This document shows, piece by piece, positions 11,997 through 22,745 of a DNA stretch of 64,000 nt. The stretch is taken from contig CM067353.1 of NCBI GenBank assembly GCA_034190875.2, positions 32,734,199 through 32,798,198 on the forward strand. The letters are read 5' to 3'. This DNA is from Urechis unicinctus. Lineage: Eukaryota; Annelida; Polychaeta; Xenopneusta; Urechidae. Under the pieces are notes generated by a model. The model did not search any database. It was not told the DNA's origin and saw only the letters and a program-made list of their open reading frames with translations. How positions within the stretch are numbered: position 1 is the stretch's first letter; each line of letters starts with the position of its first letter. The translations under genes were made by a program, and so were the position numbers.

Positions 11997-12156
11997 TGCC
12001 GACGTTGAAACTTAGGTTGTCAATTTATCAATCTGCGCCAAACGTCTCAGAAGACTATTTCAGAAAATAGAATGCCTGCATATCATAAAGGGTACTGTTG
12101 ATTTTATAATGCATCTTTGTTAGGCTCATGTATATTGTGAAGTTTTGAGCATGCAG

Positions 12157-12258
12157 ATATTGACGAATGCGCGTCGAATCCTTGTGGTATTGACCATCAA
12201 TGCGTGAAGTTGGTTAACTCCATCGCATGTCGGCGCCAACTGGACATCACTGGTTGGT
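12157..12258 (+). CDS. Calcium-binding EGF-like exon, copy B
   Basis: In one frame the exon reads DIDECASNPCGIDHQCVK and continues to a conserved LVNS and an ITG, followed by a GTATGC donor. This is the start of a calcium-binding EGF module: D-I-D-E-C, then C at the expected spacing. The fourth/fifth cysteine region reads CRRQ instead of C-x-C, so one cysteine is lost. Homologous exons are at 31,683-31,782 and 32,139-32,247. The module would sit in the extracellular part of the receptor whose TM exon is at 12,829. Confidence 0.65.
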
Positions 12259-12317
12259 ATGCATGCCTACATAGACATACGCACACATGAGCACTTAAAC
12301 ATTAAACATATACGCAT

Positions 12318-12735
<418 letters not shown>

Positions 12736-13062
12736 CGGCGTGCCCTGCAGTAACGGTAACCACTGTACAACAGACCATCTGCCTAATCCTTCATTTAAGC
12801 ATGCCGACTATGTGGATGATCCTGTTCTGTGTTTGGTGACCCAGAGAACGACTACATGCCTTTCACTGTCACGGTTGTCCTGCTCTCCATCGTCCTCGTC
12901 GTTTGTCTGCTTCTCATTATCTTCGTCGTCTGTGTCCTGAAGAAAAAATGCTACAGTCAATATCTGCAGCGAGAGGTGTCGGCAACACTGGGGCATCCAC
13001 TGACGGCTTTGAGAATAGTGTGGTGGGTCATGTGAAACCTATTGATGGGACATCATTTGAAT
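12736..13062 (+). CDS. Juxtamembrane and transmembrane exon, copy B
   Basis: The first part encodes a Cys-containing ectodomain stretch (CSNGNHCTTD and ADYVDDPVLC). A one-base frame change near 12,830 leads into DPENDYMPF, a hydrophobic helix of about 25 residues (VTVVLLSIVLVVCLLLII) and a KKK stop-transfer sequence. This is a classical type I single-pass membrane anchor with a cytoplasmic start YSQYLQREV. Copy C carries the same exon at 32,520-32,840. The frame stops at TGA about 13,035. The frame change could be a sequencing indel or true decay. Confidence 0.6.
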
Positions 13063-13325
13063 AGTTGAACCGTATTCATTCTGTTATACCCAAGTCACAT
13101 TTAGCTTGCGATGGGTTTGCGAGTGGTTTTGCGACGGATTTCTAGGAATTTTTGGCCGGGTCCTCACGGGGGTCATTGCAGCTGCTGGGTCATTTTTGGG
13201 CATTAGGACGGCATCGAAATACTTTTAACTCGGACTCCAAATCTGGTGCGGCGTTTCAAACTGGTCGCCAATAAATCGGCCGATGCCTAGCTAATGTCCA
13301 GCAGGACATTCCCCCAGAGCTGTGG
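13063..13325. other. Intron or decayed cytoplasmic sequence, copy B
   Basis: No clear frame; joins the TM exon to the CAG-rich exon that follows. Confidence 0.4.
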
Positions 13326-13516
13326 AGGGCAGCACCAGACCACATAGCAGCGACAGCAGTCTCTAAAGCAGCAGCAGTACAGTTTTGTGACCCCACAGTC
13401 GCCATCCCAGCAGCACCATAAGCAGCTTGGGATGCGACAGCGGCCTTAGCAGCAGCAGGAGCAGCCTGTGGTCAACCTACACGTCCACGCAGCAGCAGCA
13501 GTCCTTTCAGAGACTG
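13326..13516 (+). CDS. CAG-rich (Gln/Ala/Ser-rich) cytoplasmic exon, copy B
   Basis: Rich in CAG/GCAG units in all plus frames, giving Q-rich, A-rich or S-rich readings, each with one or two stops. It ends with a GTATGT donor at 13,517, identical to the donor at the start of the window (copy A). Which frame is coding is unclear. Probable low-complexity cytoplasmic region. Confidence 0.4.
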
Positions 13517-13629
13517 GTATGTAAACCTTTATAATTATTATTCTTAAATGTTCTAATATATCATTAGTTTGTTCGATGTATATTACTGTTAATTTTGCAT
13601 TGTTTTTGTTCTTAGTTTGTCTGATGCAG

Positions 13630-13948
13630 ACTCCGAGATGTGTCAGGTCCGGCCCTCTCTTCACCACCAGCTGGCAGGACACATCTCCGGGGGTGCTCAG
13701 CCAGGCCATGGCCACCCTCCACAGCTGCACCTCCAGTCCAGTAGGGATGAACTTAAGCGACCTGCTTGGTTCGGCCTCCAAGACACCTACCGCCATTGGC
13801 CTGACAGACTAGTTCTCATACGTCCTGCCTGGACTCGCCCATCGGGACAGTGGAGAGCAGGCCAAGTCGCTGTCCAGGTCGGATATCGATGTGGATGAGG
13901 ACTAGAGCATGTGTGGACTACCGGTTGTTATCCATGTTTTGCAATAAA
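13630..13948 (+). CDS. 3' exon with polyadenylation signal, copy B
   Basis: Acceptor CAG at 13,627-13,629. The frame matching copy A reads SWQDTSPGVLSQAM and stops at 13,812; another frame stays open to about 13,898. AATAAA is at 13,943-13,948, matching the copy A signal at 463-468. It may be an alternative 3' end of the receptor gene, since a second tail exon follows 480 bases downstream. Confidence 0.45.
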
Positions 13949-14431
13949 ACCTTAAACATTGAAAGAAAAGTTGATGTTTATTTTTTGCGTGAATCGTTGC
14001 GTTGATCACGGGGCACTCGACAGGCACACTACAGATGTCGTCAGGCCGCTTTAGGTCTGACAGAATTGGCCGGCACCCTGCCGGATACTGCAGGGGTATC
14101 GCAAGGACATTGGCAGACATCGGATGAGTGCCTGCCAGACACCGGCCGGTAAACGGGCTCAAAATTCGACCCCATTTCCAAGAAAGTCGGCCGATCGTAA
14201 CACTTTTGATTGCAGCGCTGTTGCGTACCTACTTTGAGTCAAGAGAAAGTGTCACAGCTCATATTAGCCTTGTGCCGCACACTAGAATGATGCATTTCCA
14301 CATATAGGAAGCTACCATGTTAAATAGCAGCACTACAAATTGAACTTACTGCATGTATTTGTGCAATTATGATGCGTGATGTAGCGTCACATTTCATGTC
14401 CTTATGTCACACGTGTTTGTGTCACATTCAG

Positions 14432-14593
14432 CAACAACCAGATGAGAGTGCGTCGGACGCATACGCCATAATTCGTGTGGGAGACAGCGATGGCACTAAT
14501 GACAGCGCTATTTCAACAAATTGCAGCGAGACAGATTACGTCGAACCGACACTCTGGGATACTCGGATGCCAACTGGTCATCATAACGCATGA
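14432..14593 (+). CDS. Tyrosine-motif cytoplasmic tail exon, copy B (best preserved)
   Basis: Acceptor ACATTCAG just before 14,432; open for 53 codons to TGA at 14,593. It contains DAYAIIRVGDSDGTND, then SETDYVEPTLWDT, giving Y-x-x-I and Y-V-E-P motifs about 26 residues apart, and ends MPTGHHNA. The Y..Y spacing resembles tyrosine signalling tails but does not meet a strict ITAM, because the second motif lacks I/L at +3. Copies: 1,562 (A), 33,533 (C, frameshifted) and 49,915 (D, 5' truncated). The protein would be a single-pass EGF receptor with a signalling tail; that is inference. Confidence 0.55.
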   Translation, partial: QQPDESASDAYAIIRVGDSDGTNDSAISTNCSETDYVEPTLWDTRMPTGHHNA

Positions 14594-15530
14594 TGTCTAC
14601 CCTGATGGCGATGGATTCACGGTGCCGAAATTCTGGATCTGTTTGCCTAGCTAACCATTCATATATAAGTGAATTATTTCAGTTATAACTCAAATGGTTT
14701 TACCTGCTTGATATAGATGGTTGAATGGATTATGTATCTAACAAAACTCATTGATAGTGGTCTCAGTATAATTATATTGTCATTTATATATCCAAGAATT
14801 ACTTAGTGGTGTGTGTATCTTCACACGATACAAACGGTATTCCAAGTGACACTAATCTCTCATTTAATTAAGCATGTCTAATTATGTGTCTATATAAATG
14901 ACATTTCTTGGATGAACTTATTATTCCAGATGAATAAGGCATTACTGTTTAATATTGTTACATTTCATCGGACACTTCGTGATAAATAAAGCAGATAACC
15001 TTTAAATTATGTCAAATGAATATGCTCGAATTTATTTTGTGAATGATATTTTACACATGATCAACGATGGGCCATGTGGTGTAATGTAACTGTGTTTCAT
15101 CATTGTCTGGTAGAGCATCTGTCCAAGATCAAACAATATTAGTGGATTCAATACAATTTCATAGACAATACCCTTGCCTGCTTGGGCAAGACATGTAGCA
15201 GGCAGTCTTGTTTATCCTCTCACGCCCAGCATAGTTGTTCATGAGAGCTGCGATAAGTAAAATGCTGTTTTGTCTAGTCGTTGAAGCTAGCCACCTTAAT
15301 GTGAGCCACGAGGTGATCCACTCATGCCAAGAGCAGATCCACAACCTTCGTCTGTAGATACAAGCCTGATGCAATTCTTGTATTCAGCGATGTTAACCGT
15401 GAGCACAACGGCTACACGCATTTGGTATGGGCCACATCCCAACTATATAGCAAGCTGTGTTGAAGGGAATATATTTATGGTCACCATGGGGTAGGCAGTG
15501 TCATGTAGTTTACAGTCAGCCCATCAGCAG
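14594..15530. other. Conserved non-coding part of the tandem host unit, copy B
   Basis: Homologous to 1,736-2,620. It ends GTCAGCCCATCAGCAG immediately before the TTAA of the inserted transposon, and the homology resumes after 19,354. Confidence 0.65.
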
Positions 15531-15534
15531 TTAA

Positions 15535-15558
15535 AGATCATAAACACAATTTTTTTTT
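15535..15558 (+). repeat. Left terminal inverted repeat of TTAA element
   Basis: AGATCATAAACACAATTT, imperfect inverse of 19,327-19,350. Confidence 0.65.
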
Positions 15559-15716
15559 AAAAGCAAAATTCGAAAGAATAAACTTCAATAATGGTATTCA
15601 TATCAATAGCGGTTACTTTGGAGCACCCTATTCCTTTAAAAAATGATTTTAAAGTGTATGTTTTCGTCTTCCACTCGTTGAACATCCCGCTCGGCAACGT
15701 TCGGAATTATTTGGCC

Positions 15717-15738
15717 CGTGACGTCACGTTCGCTGCTC
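15717..15738 (+). promoter_or_regulatory. Subterminal inverted block with CRE palindrome (left)
   Basis: CGTGACGTCACGTTCGCTGC plus TC, containing TGACGTCA. An inverted copy at 19,125-19,146 matches at 20 of 22 bases. It lies about 108 bp before the THAP start codon and is a likely promoter element (CREB/ATF-type site). Confidence 0.6.
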
Positions 15739-15845
15739 TGTGCTCGCTGATAACGAATGTCAACAAGCTTCGCCATTTGTTGTCGCTGCTTTTTGATGGT
15801 TTATGAAAAAAGTCTTCACGGTTTGTTACACTCACAGTTTGGATT

Positions 15846-17829
15846 ATGCCTTATTGTTGTGCCCGTTAAGTGTAGAAACGCTGAGAGGTCAGGTAAGAGT
15901 TTCTTTCGGTTCCCGAAAGACCGAAACATGCACAAGAATTGGATTGCAAAGGTGAAGAGGAAGGATTGGAAGCCGACCAAAACAACTGTCCTTTGCTCCG
16001 ACCACTTTGAGAGGGACGCCTTTGAAACGGACCCAGAGCTGCTCAGAAGTCTGGGCTTTTCTAAACAAACTAGGCTTCGCCAAGGTGCCATGCCAACGAT
16101 TTTTAATTACATGGGTGTGAACCAGGATCGATTAAAACGTCGAGGTGCCTTTGAGAAAAGACGACGTCAACAGGTAAGATAGCCAGGACCATTCAATTTT
16201 CATTCCCAGTCATGGTTGTGCCTTTGTGTTTGATTGACAGCAAAATTTATTTCTTATATGAATAATCATACGACCCAAATGACATGGCCGTGTTAAGGCT
16301 AAGGCGTCACTGATGAAGAAAGGCCCCATGAGCATGGCTCAATAACTAGTGTTTCAATGTGATCTCAAAATGCTTGCATGACATTGCCTGTTTATTGTTT
16401 AGGGATTTGGATACACTACATACTGTGTTTAATTGGTCCATTTACATGAGGAGTACTACTGATGTCATAGAACAAATTAGACAGTCTGTATATAGAAGTA
16501 TATTGATATAGGTGATTTTGATCCCTATTTTGGGAAATATCATTGGTGTACAACTGGTCGACACTGAAACACATGATGCCTCTGTTTGTAGGTGCTGCAT
16601 GAAATGTTAACTGGAGCTGAGATGCTTGATGCCTCCAGTGAAAGTGAAAACGAGATGGCAGGTGTGCCCGAGATAGAGGCCAGCTCAACTGAACCAGTAG
16701 AGGGCTCCCACAAATCGTTCAAACATGTTTGCTTTAAGTATATTGAGTCACCTGGATGTCTATATTCGACATGGAAAGTGACGAGGATGATATGGATGAA
16801 CATGCAGTGCACCAGGAAATGTAAGTGATAGTTTACTTTGAAAATACTCCTGTAAACAGTGAAATTGTATTGCATACTTATAAAAATCAGTGCTCTCTCA
16901 TAAGCATAATAAAGCGCCTACAACTTGGTTTTATAGTGGCATTGAGCTAGAGGATGGCCCTGGTCGTGAACAGCAAACACCTTCTGAAAGATTATCTCCG
17001 TCTGAGCAGACTTCCAGCTTAGAATCTTTCTACAAGGTGGTGATCTTCTTCGGACCCAAGAGTGTACACTTTCCCTTTGCCACTATGGAAGCAAGGTAAT
17101 TTAATTGAGCTTTGCTGTGACTGTAGTGTGGTATATATTGCATATACCTGATGTAAAACATGGGTTTATGTTGGTGCTTATAAAGTTATGACATGCTGGT
17201 GTATTGTGAGCTCACATAGGGCATAACCAGACCACCAGGCTATATCTGCTACTGTTGGTGCTTTACTTCCAGATTACTCCTTGCAGTTTTGCATTTTATT
17301 GAAAACTCCAATAGAGCTCGGGCAGTCACTCAACAAGGCCAGGCACAATGGGGAGTGTCCTTTCCAAAGTCCAGACAGGGGGATCCAGTGGTGAAGCCTG
17401 TCAAAGTTCCCATCACTTTTGGTTGGTATATATCACAGGATTTGTTGTTCAATATATGTAAATATGAGTTAAACAATAATGTAATGCTGGCATTTATTAA
17501 GATAAATTTATTGTGAGTCTCCGCAGTGCCCACAGGGTAATTATACTGGCACAAAAGACCAAACATTCCATTTAATGATTCAAAGACAATTTATTACTAA
17601 TCTTTTATTAACTGGTTATGCTTCAGATTATGTTGACAACCTCATTACTGAAGTGTTTTTGCTTCGTGAGAAATATCACAGTTACAGACTGGCGAAAGTT
17701 CTTTCGGCGGAAAGGAGTGTTCCGCCCCCTATTGCTGCTCAATTTGAAAAGCCAGCAAAGGACATTCTTGTGGGAGCACACCGATGCCCCTTCAATCATG
17801 CAAACAAAATCTCCTCAGCTACTTTCTAG
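15846..17829 (+). pseudogene. THAP-domain transposase-like gene, core deleted
   Basis: ATG 15,846 starts MPYCCA; one extra base near 15,861-15,864 shifts the frame, after which VKCRNAERSGKSFFRFPKD continues the THAP domain through W, VLCSDHF (C-x2-H) and the AMPTIF box, so the C2CH zinc ligands are all present. Exon 1 ends at 16,173 (GTAAG). Candidate later exons are 16,592-16,820 (acidic), 16,934-17,096, 17,281-17,425 (NSNRARAVTQQGQAQWGVSF, resembling the C-terminal part of THAP-linked transposases) and 17,521-17,829 (CPQGNYTGTKDQTFHLMIQR). The D-G-R..D-W-H core seen at 55.5-56.0 kb is not found here. The 3' end overlaps the convergent P2X7-like gene by about 15 bp. Confidence 0.65.
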
Positions 17830-19021
17830 GTATCCTCTGTAAAGGCCCTCTGGATCTGGGAATGTAGATCTTATTTTGTTCACGACACTTGATGGCAATA
17901 CTTTTCTGTTATGTCTACCTAATCTGTGCCACACCCAGTAGATGAAACAGCGATAGGCCAAATATCTGAATAACCTGGAGCAAAAAAGAATTGATTATTT
18001 CTTAGGGAAATATGAAAATAATGTTTTTTTAACTCTTTTTTTATATACTATGTACTCCAGATATAAATGTATTGCTGGTTTTGCTGTTTGTTGTCATGTA
18101 GCACTGAACGTGATTACCAAATGTATTGCACACCATGGACACTTGGAATACACATTGTCCATGTCCAGAAGTGGCTGTGTGTCTTATATGTGCTTCAATA
18201 AAGGCATAACTAACTCATTTGTGTTAACTTCATCCCCTATATGTCCATCTATCTGTATGTACTCGAATTTCGATGCAAGCAGGGCATTACGGTCCAAGCA
18301 GTTTGACTTGAACCCTGGATGTTCGGTCATACATGGCCACTCTTCTATTGTTGCCAGAGTCTTCGGGTAATTTCGACAACAAACACATTCCCGCAATGTG
18401 GTCATCTGATCGCAGTTGTTACAGCTACACCTGAAAGGTTGCCCAAATCAAGCTTTAGCCATTTTGAATTCCAAGTTAGATCATTCACATAACAAAAGCT
18501 GACCCAGCAGTCCATGTTTGTCCATGATTCACAAATTCTTCTGAGCATTCTGACTATTTGTGAGCAAAAGAGTAGACTTAGTCTTTTAAATATACACTGA
18601 TGAGAGATATATTAACAGGACGTCTAAATTCTGAAAGGGGCCAGTTCACAGGCACCCAAGTCAATTATGTATATTATCATACATGTCACTATCGCTCGGG
18701 GAACGCGCTGGGTGAATTTATTGACTTGGGTGTGTGGGCCAGATAGACCCCATTACACGGAATTGTTATTTCTACCGGTGCTAATCCATTTAGACTAATA
18801 GAGACGAAAAAAAATTCTACCCACCACACTTCCACTGGCCTGAAAGTCAAAGCGTCTTTGCTGCATTCATTTTCCGAATCGGAATCCGTTTCTGAGCTCC
18901 CAACATCATTATCTGACTCGGTTGTTATTCGCAATCGTGTGGGCTCAAATAAATACCTACGGACATCATAATTCCTCATTTCACCTAATGAGGCTTCATA
19001 ATCTTCATCTGATGACGACAT
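17815..19021 (-). CDS. P2X7 C-terminal-domain-like (zinc-binding) protein, three exons
   Basis: Exon 1 is 19,021-18,825 (MSSSDEDYEASLGEM, acidic, with RRYLFEP). Exon 2 is 18,430-18,215 (WCSCNNCDQMTTLRECVCCR, then CMTEHPGFKSNCL). Exon 3 is 17,974-17,815 (LFRYLAYRCFIYWVWHRLG, then NRKVLPSSVVNKIRSTFPD) and ends in TGA. All three junctions use GT..AG and keep one frame, giving 190 residues without a stop. The cysteine pattern and the Y-R-x-F..W..G..NR..P..IR..FP series match the P2X7 intracellular C-terminal domain family, which occurs in many stand-alone invertebrate proteins. The cysteines and histidine probably bind zinc. The function inside a transposon is unknown; DNA or nucleotide binding is speculation. 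A CRE-like site lies about 115 bp upstream of the start. Confidence 0.8.
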
Positions 19022-19124
19022 GTTAATAGATACCAATCAGTAGAAAGGAAAGTTGCAGGGAAAAACTCGCATCGTATAATTTTTCTCAGCTTCCGAAATA
19101 CCGCCTTCGAATTTGTTTTGGGAC

Positions 19125-19146
19125 GAGCCGCAAACGTGACGTCACG
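19125..19146 (-). promoter_or_regulatory. Subterminal inverted block with CRE palindrome (right)
   Basis: Inverse of 15,717-15,738 with two mismatches; contains TGACGTCA upstream of the P2X7-like start. Confidence 0.6.
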
Positions 19147-19326
19147 CGACCTGCCTCCTAGCGACCAACTGGTGCAAAATGGACTCTGGGAATTCAATCG
19201 GAATTAAACCCGAGCACCACATTCTCAGCGGATGTATGTCCACAGTACTTGAGAGAATGTAAAATTATCTACCGTGGTCAGATTAAAAGATATTTTCCTA
19301 CGTTTTGAAACATACAAATCGGATAT

Positions 19327-19350
19327 GCCAAAAAACGTTAGTTTTGATCT
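19327..19350 (-). repeat. Right terminal inverted repeat of TTAA element
   Basis: Ends GTTAGTTTTGATCT before TTAA. Confidence 0.65.
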
Positions 19351-19639
19351 TTAAGATTGGGGTAATCCCAGGACATGCGCCATGCTGTCGTTATACTTGA
19401 AGGCTTTTACACTTTTCAACACTTTGGACCATGCTCTATGGTATGAACAAAACGTTCATCATCATAAAGGTCTAGCCAGTTTATTGATGAATCCGGTGGT
19501 TTTCTGTTGCATTGTTGATAGCAACAGGGACATATCACTAATGTGTACTATCTTCAATGTCAATTCTCATCTGAAGGTTCTAAAATACCCCATCATCTAA
19601 ATTCTGCCAAATTATGAAGGTAGCTGACATATGGTCAGC

Positions 19640-20050
19640 AGTTGCGTTCTGAGGAGAGAACCACATCCTGCTTATTACGCAGTATAGGATCAACATGCTC
19701 AGTTTCGCCAATCACCTGTGTGCTTCATGAGCCTAACCTGCAGAGCAAACTGACAATTGATTCTGTTCAGCTCCTTAAGCTCATCCGTCAGAACTTTATG
19801 CATCTTTTTCTCATGCCTCTGAAGAACATCAGAGCGTCCCTGCTGAGGGGGTGACCCTCAGGAACATTCATCACCCACCCACGCAGATAGTTCTTAACAG
19901 CCCACTTAGTTTTCTTGAACTTAAGACGCGGCGTGGGAACTGGGAAATATTTGCTTACACATGGTACGAGAACTGAGGAAGCTTTGCTTATACGTGGCGT
20001 GGGAAATGGGGAAGCCTTGCTTGAAACCAATAGTTTCATGCGTGACATAG
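19640..20050 (-). pseudogene. N-terminal fragment of a viral/organellar-type DNA polymerase B
   Basis: The minus strand reads repeated FPTPR motifs (ASPFPTPRISK, YFPVPTPRLKFKK), then WAVKNYLRGW, a DALMFFRGMRKR helix, LTDELKELNRINCQFALQV and, after a frame change, DPILRNKQDVVLS. The order (R/K-rich helix, L-x-x-EL-x-x-LN-x-I, FAL-x-V-x-L, D-P-x-L-R-x-KQ) is what I know from the N-terminus of protein-primed PolB encoded by Polinton-like elements. It interrupts host copy B shortly after the TTATGAAGGTAG landmark. The exonuclease and polymerase motifs are absent here. Confidence 0.5.
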
Positions 20051-20249
20051 GTACAGGCCTTGCCGCTGCAGCTTTAAGTCTAACAAATATCTCATTGTAA
20101 ACGCGGTCATAGGCAAGGCGCTCTTCGAGCTTATAGTGTAGCCTTGGAGCATGGGTAGGACGGTTTTACCCCATAAGCTGCAAGGTAATTCATTTTCCAT
20201 ACAGATTCATATGTCTAATTGGAAATTTTTTATGCAGTTGGGGGACGGC

Positions 20250-20372
20250 CTATTGTGAGGTCCGTATCGTGTACCTCAGTAGGAAGCTCCGCTCCCATTG
20301 CGCGGTCTTTATCATGTACCTCAGTGTATAACCCTCGATTGCGAGGCCTGTATCGTGTACCTTTGTCTTACC
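20250..20372. repeat. Degenerate ~40-bp tandem repeat, three units
   Basis: Three units each containing GAGGTCCGTATCGTGTACCT or a close variant, at about 20,254, 20,300 and 20,338. Confidence 0.6.
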
Positions 20373-20382
20373 AGTCTGGTTG

Positions 20383-20456
20383 TTACACCTGGAATTCGAA
20401 CCCACAACCTGTAGGTCGAAAGGCGAATGAGTAAAATACTACACCACGTGGATTTG
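20383..20456 (-). repeat. tRNA-derived (SINE-like) sequence
   Basis: On the minus strand there is an A-box-like CGTGGTGTAGTA followed about 45 bases later by GTGGGTTCGAATTCC, a near-perfect B box/T-loop. The T-stem pairs at four of five positions, but I cannot form a good acceptor stem, so a SINE head or tRNA relic is likelier than a working tRNA. Confidence 0.4.
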
Positions 20457-22259
20457 GCTCCTTGCAACTCAGTGAGAACAACAAGCAAGAAATCCCCGAA
20501 GTATTTTTAGACAGCCATGCATGAGTGGAGCCACTATCGGCGCTTGCACAGGTTCTATTTTTAGAGTACCAGCTTAAACAGCAGTGTACATTCTCTGCTT
20601 GTCGGCACGCCTCGGTAACCAAAGGTTTTTTCTACACCTGTCACGGTAAGTCAGGGTGGTTTGGAGTTATTTTGCTCACATCATGTGCAGTAGTACGGAA
20701 GCCTGTTATTGAGCTTAATCATTCATTGAGTGTTCTCTCTACTATAACGCGTAACACCTATGAGTTAGAGGGTGGTAGCTACAGGAAGCTCTGTCTACTC
20801 CACATTTACGACCGGGTATGTGGTATGTTTTATCACTCTGCTAAGGCTGCACAATGGTGTAAAATGTTCATACACACAAAATTTCCACATTGCCAATTAA
20901 TAGTTCCACCTGGAACACGTGGTCGGTGATACCACCCACCGCACAACTACTTAATCGTGGTTGTCCATGCTACACGCCCTTTCAAAAGGGAGAGATAGAG
21001 AACCTCAATTAAACGATAGGCTCTATATACTCATTGACCTCACCATTCGGCTCCACACCAGCCTGATATCAGCTCTAGGGCGGCTATTCCTTACACACGT
21101 CGTTGGTCTGGGGCGGGATGTTTACCAAGTAGAAAGAACTCTCGTAGAGTGTACTAATCAACCCCGTGCATATAGACGTAATGGGATTTCCCAGACCGCT
21201 CTGTAACCGAGTTGTATGTTTCATGTTTCTTGGACTATTTGTCAAGGGGGCAACGTGGGCGGAGGGGGGCCGTAAGGGAAGGGGGGTCTGTCCCAGCCCT
21301 ACCATTGATCTGGCGTGGCGAGTGGTGGTTTTCATGTGCCTGCTGAAGCGGAGCTATTATCTACCAAAACAATATTTGCTTCTGGGTGAAGTGGGGGCAT
21401 GGGGGCGTGCCAGTTGGGTTTGTGCCTTCCAGCCCCTGGTTAAGCCACCCGACAGTCCCCATACTACGGGTTTGAAACGCTCTTGTGATCAGCCTCTGGT
21501 CTGACATTTCATCTCTAAACGTTCCTACTTGCGACAAATGAAGCTGTGGTATCTATAATCAACACGCATCCTCCACGCTTTACATTAATGAATATTATAA
21601 GTACTTTGTTTCGAGTGGCGACTTAAAGTTAACATCCTTTCTATGCATCAAACGCTGTATAAAATATGCATTTTCCTGGTCCCACGTGGTACTCCACAGC
21701 CTTTTGATTCGATAATGAAATGCTACCCAAAACAACAAATATTCCGGCACATTAGCAAGCCCAACCCGAGAGTTATTCCGATAGTCTACCTTTTACCAAA
21801 CACGTCTCTTATATTTAACCAACACCCAACTGGTCAGAAATCTCTAAACCTACAGCAAGCAATCTTTACTTACATCAATTGGAGCATAGGCTCACTACAG
21901 GTCATCTATTCCCATTGGGCCCCCATTCCCGTTGCTTGTATATTTTCACGTTGCGTTGTTTGTCTCTAACTTTCGCAATCAAGTCCTACTCACCATCCTT
22001 ACCTCCTGTTTAGGTGTCAGGCACACACCGACATTGGCCCTGAACATAATCTTTAAGATCTCAATACTCCTTTCCCCCTGCAACTAACCTCATCATCCAG
22101 TACTTTTACTAGCATTCATACACTTTTCAAGTGGTGTTGTACCTTTACTTTACTTGGGGGACCTGTACACATTGTCCATATCAGGGTGCCCATAGATACC
22201 GTCGTTCTCAAACAGAGGAGCCTCTTCTTCCTTTCCGAGTTCATGCACAACACCCAATG
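20457..22259. other. No recognised gene
   Basis: Open frames such as 20,525-20,929 (+), 21,166-21,504 (+) and 21,643-21,969 (+) show no domain I know. Sequence is GC-moderate near 21,200-21,480 and AT-rich elsewhere. Confidence 0.4.
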
Positions 22260-22745
22260 TTTTGATGCCGTCGTGTCATGTAATGGGTTTCAGTGTGTCG
22301 TCTGTGACTAGGCCTTGTAAATGACTTAAATCCTTTCCATCTCATCCACCTGCTGCTACATATTGTAAAAAAAAGTACTGGGATAAATAAAGTGTTGTCG
22401 TCTGGACTATGGCCTTGTAAATGACATTCAATCTTTTCCATCCACCCTGATTACATATTGTAAATATTTATCAGGATAGCATGTTGAATTACCAAGGTCA
22501 TTTTAGTCACTTCTGTAATAATGGTACTTTCTCAAGTGTACATTGTCTCATGTCACTTATGTTTCATAACCATGTCATTTCGTCGTATTTGTATTAATTG
22601 TTCCCACTTTGTACATATACTTCCTGCATGCTGTCCATGGATAATGCTTCATCACCTCAGTAATATTTTATTAATCCACCATCATTGTTATAATTCCTAC
22701 CTCGTGTCATTAACACCTTTTTTACGCCCTGCATCACACTATTGC
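22260..22745. repeat. Dispersed repeat shared with 8,030-8,410
   Basis: It also contains an internal duplication: GGCCTTGTAAATGAC with flanks at about 22,312 and 22,411. Confidence 0.55.

Larger units (their letters stand above)
15535..19350. mobile_element. TTAA-flanked DNA transposon with THAP and P2X7-like genes
   Basis: TTAA at 15,531-15,534 and at 19,351-19,354 flanks the element. The left end reads AGATCATAAACACAATTT; the right end read inward on the minus strand is AGATCAAAACTAACGTTT, so the ends form imperfect terminal inverted repeats. The flanking host DNA matches the uninterrupted copies on both sides (compare 2,600-2,700). TTAA targets with a THAP-domain protein are what is known for Kolobok-type elements; that assignment is by analogy. 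Two convergent genes fill it. The transposase catalytic core seen at 55.4-56.3 kb seems to be missing, so it may be non-autonomous. Confidence 0.8.

Noticed and set aside
14432..14593. True ITAM in the tail exon
   Set aside because: The second tyrosine is followed by V-E-P rather than x-x-I/L, and the spacing is longer than the consensus.
18050..18370. Plus-strand 106-residue ORF
   Set aside because: It is the shadow of the minus-strand P2X7-like exon 2 and its introns.
20383..20456. Functional tRNA gene
   Set aside because: No matching acceptor stem and a mismatched T-stem.
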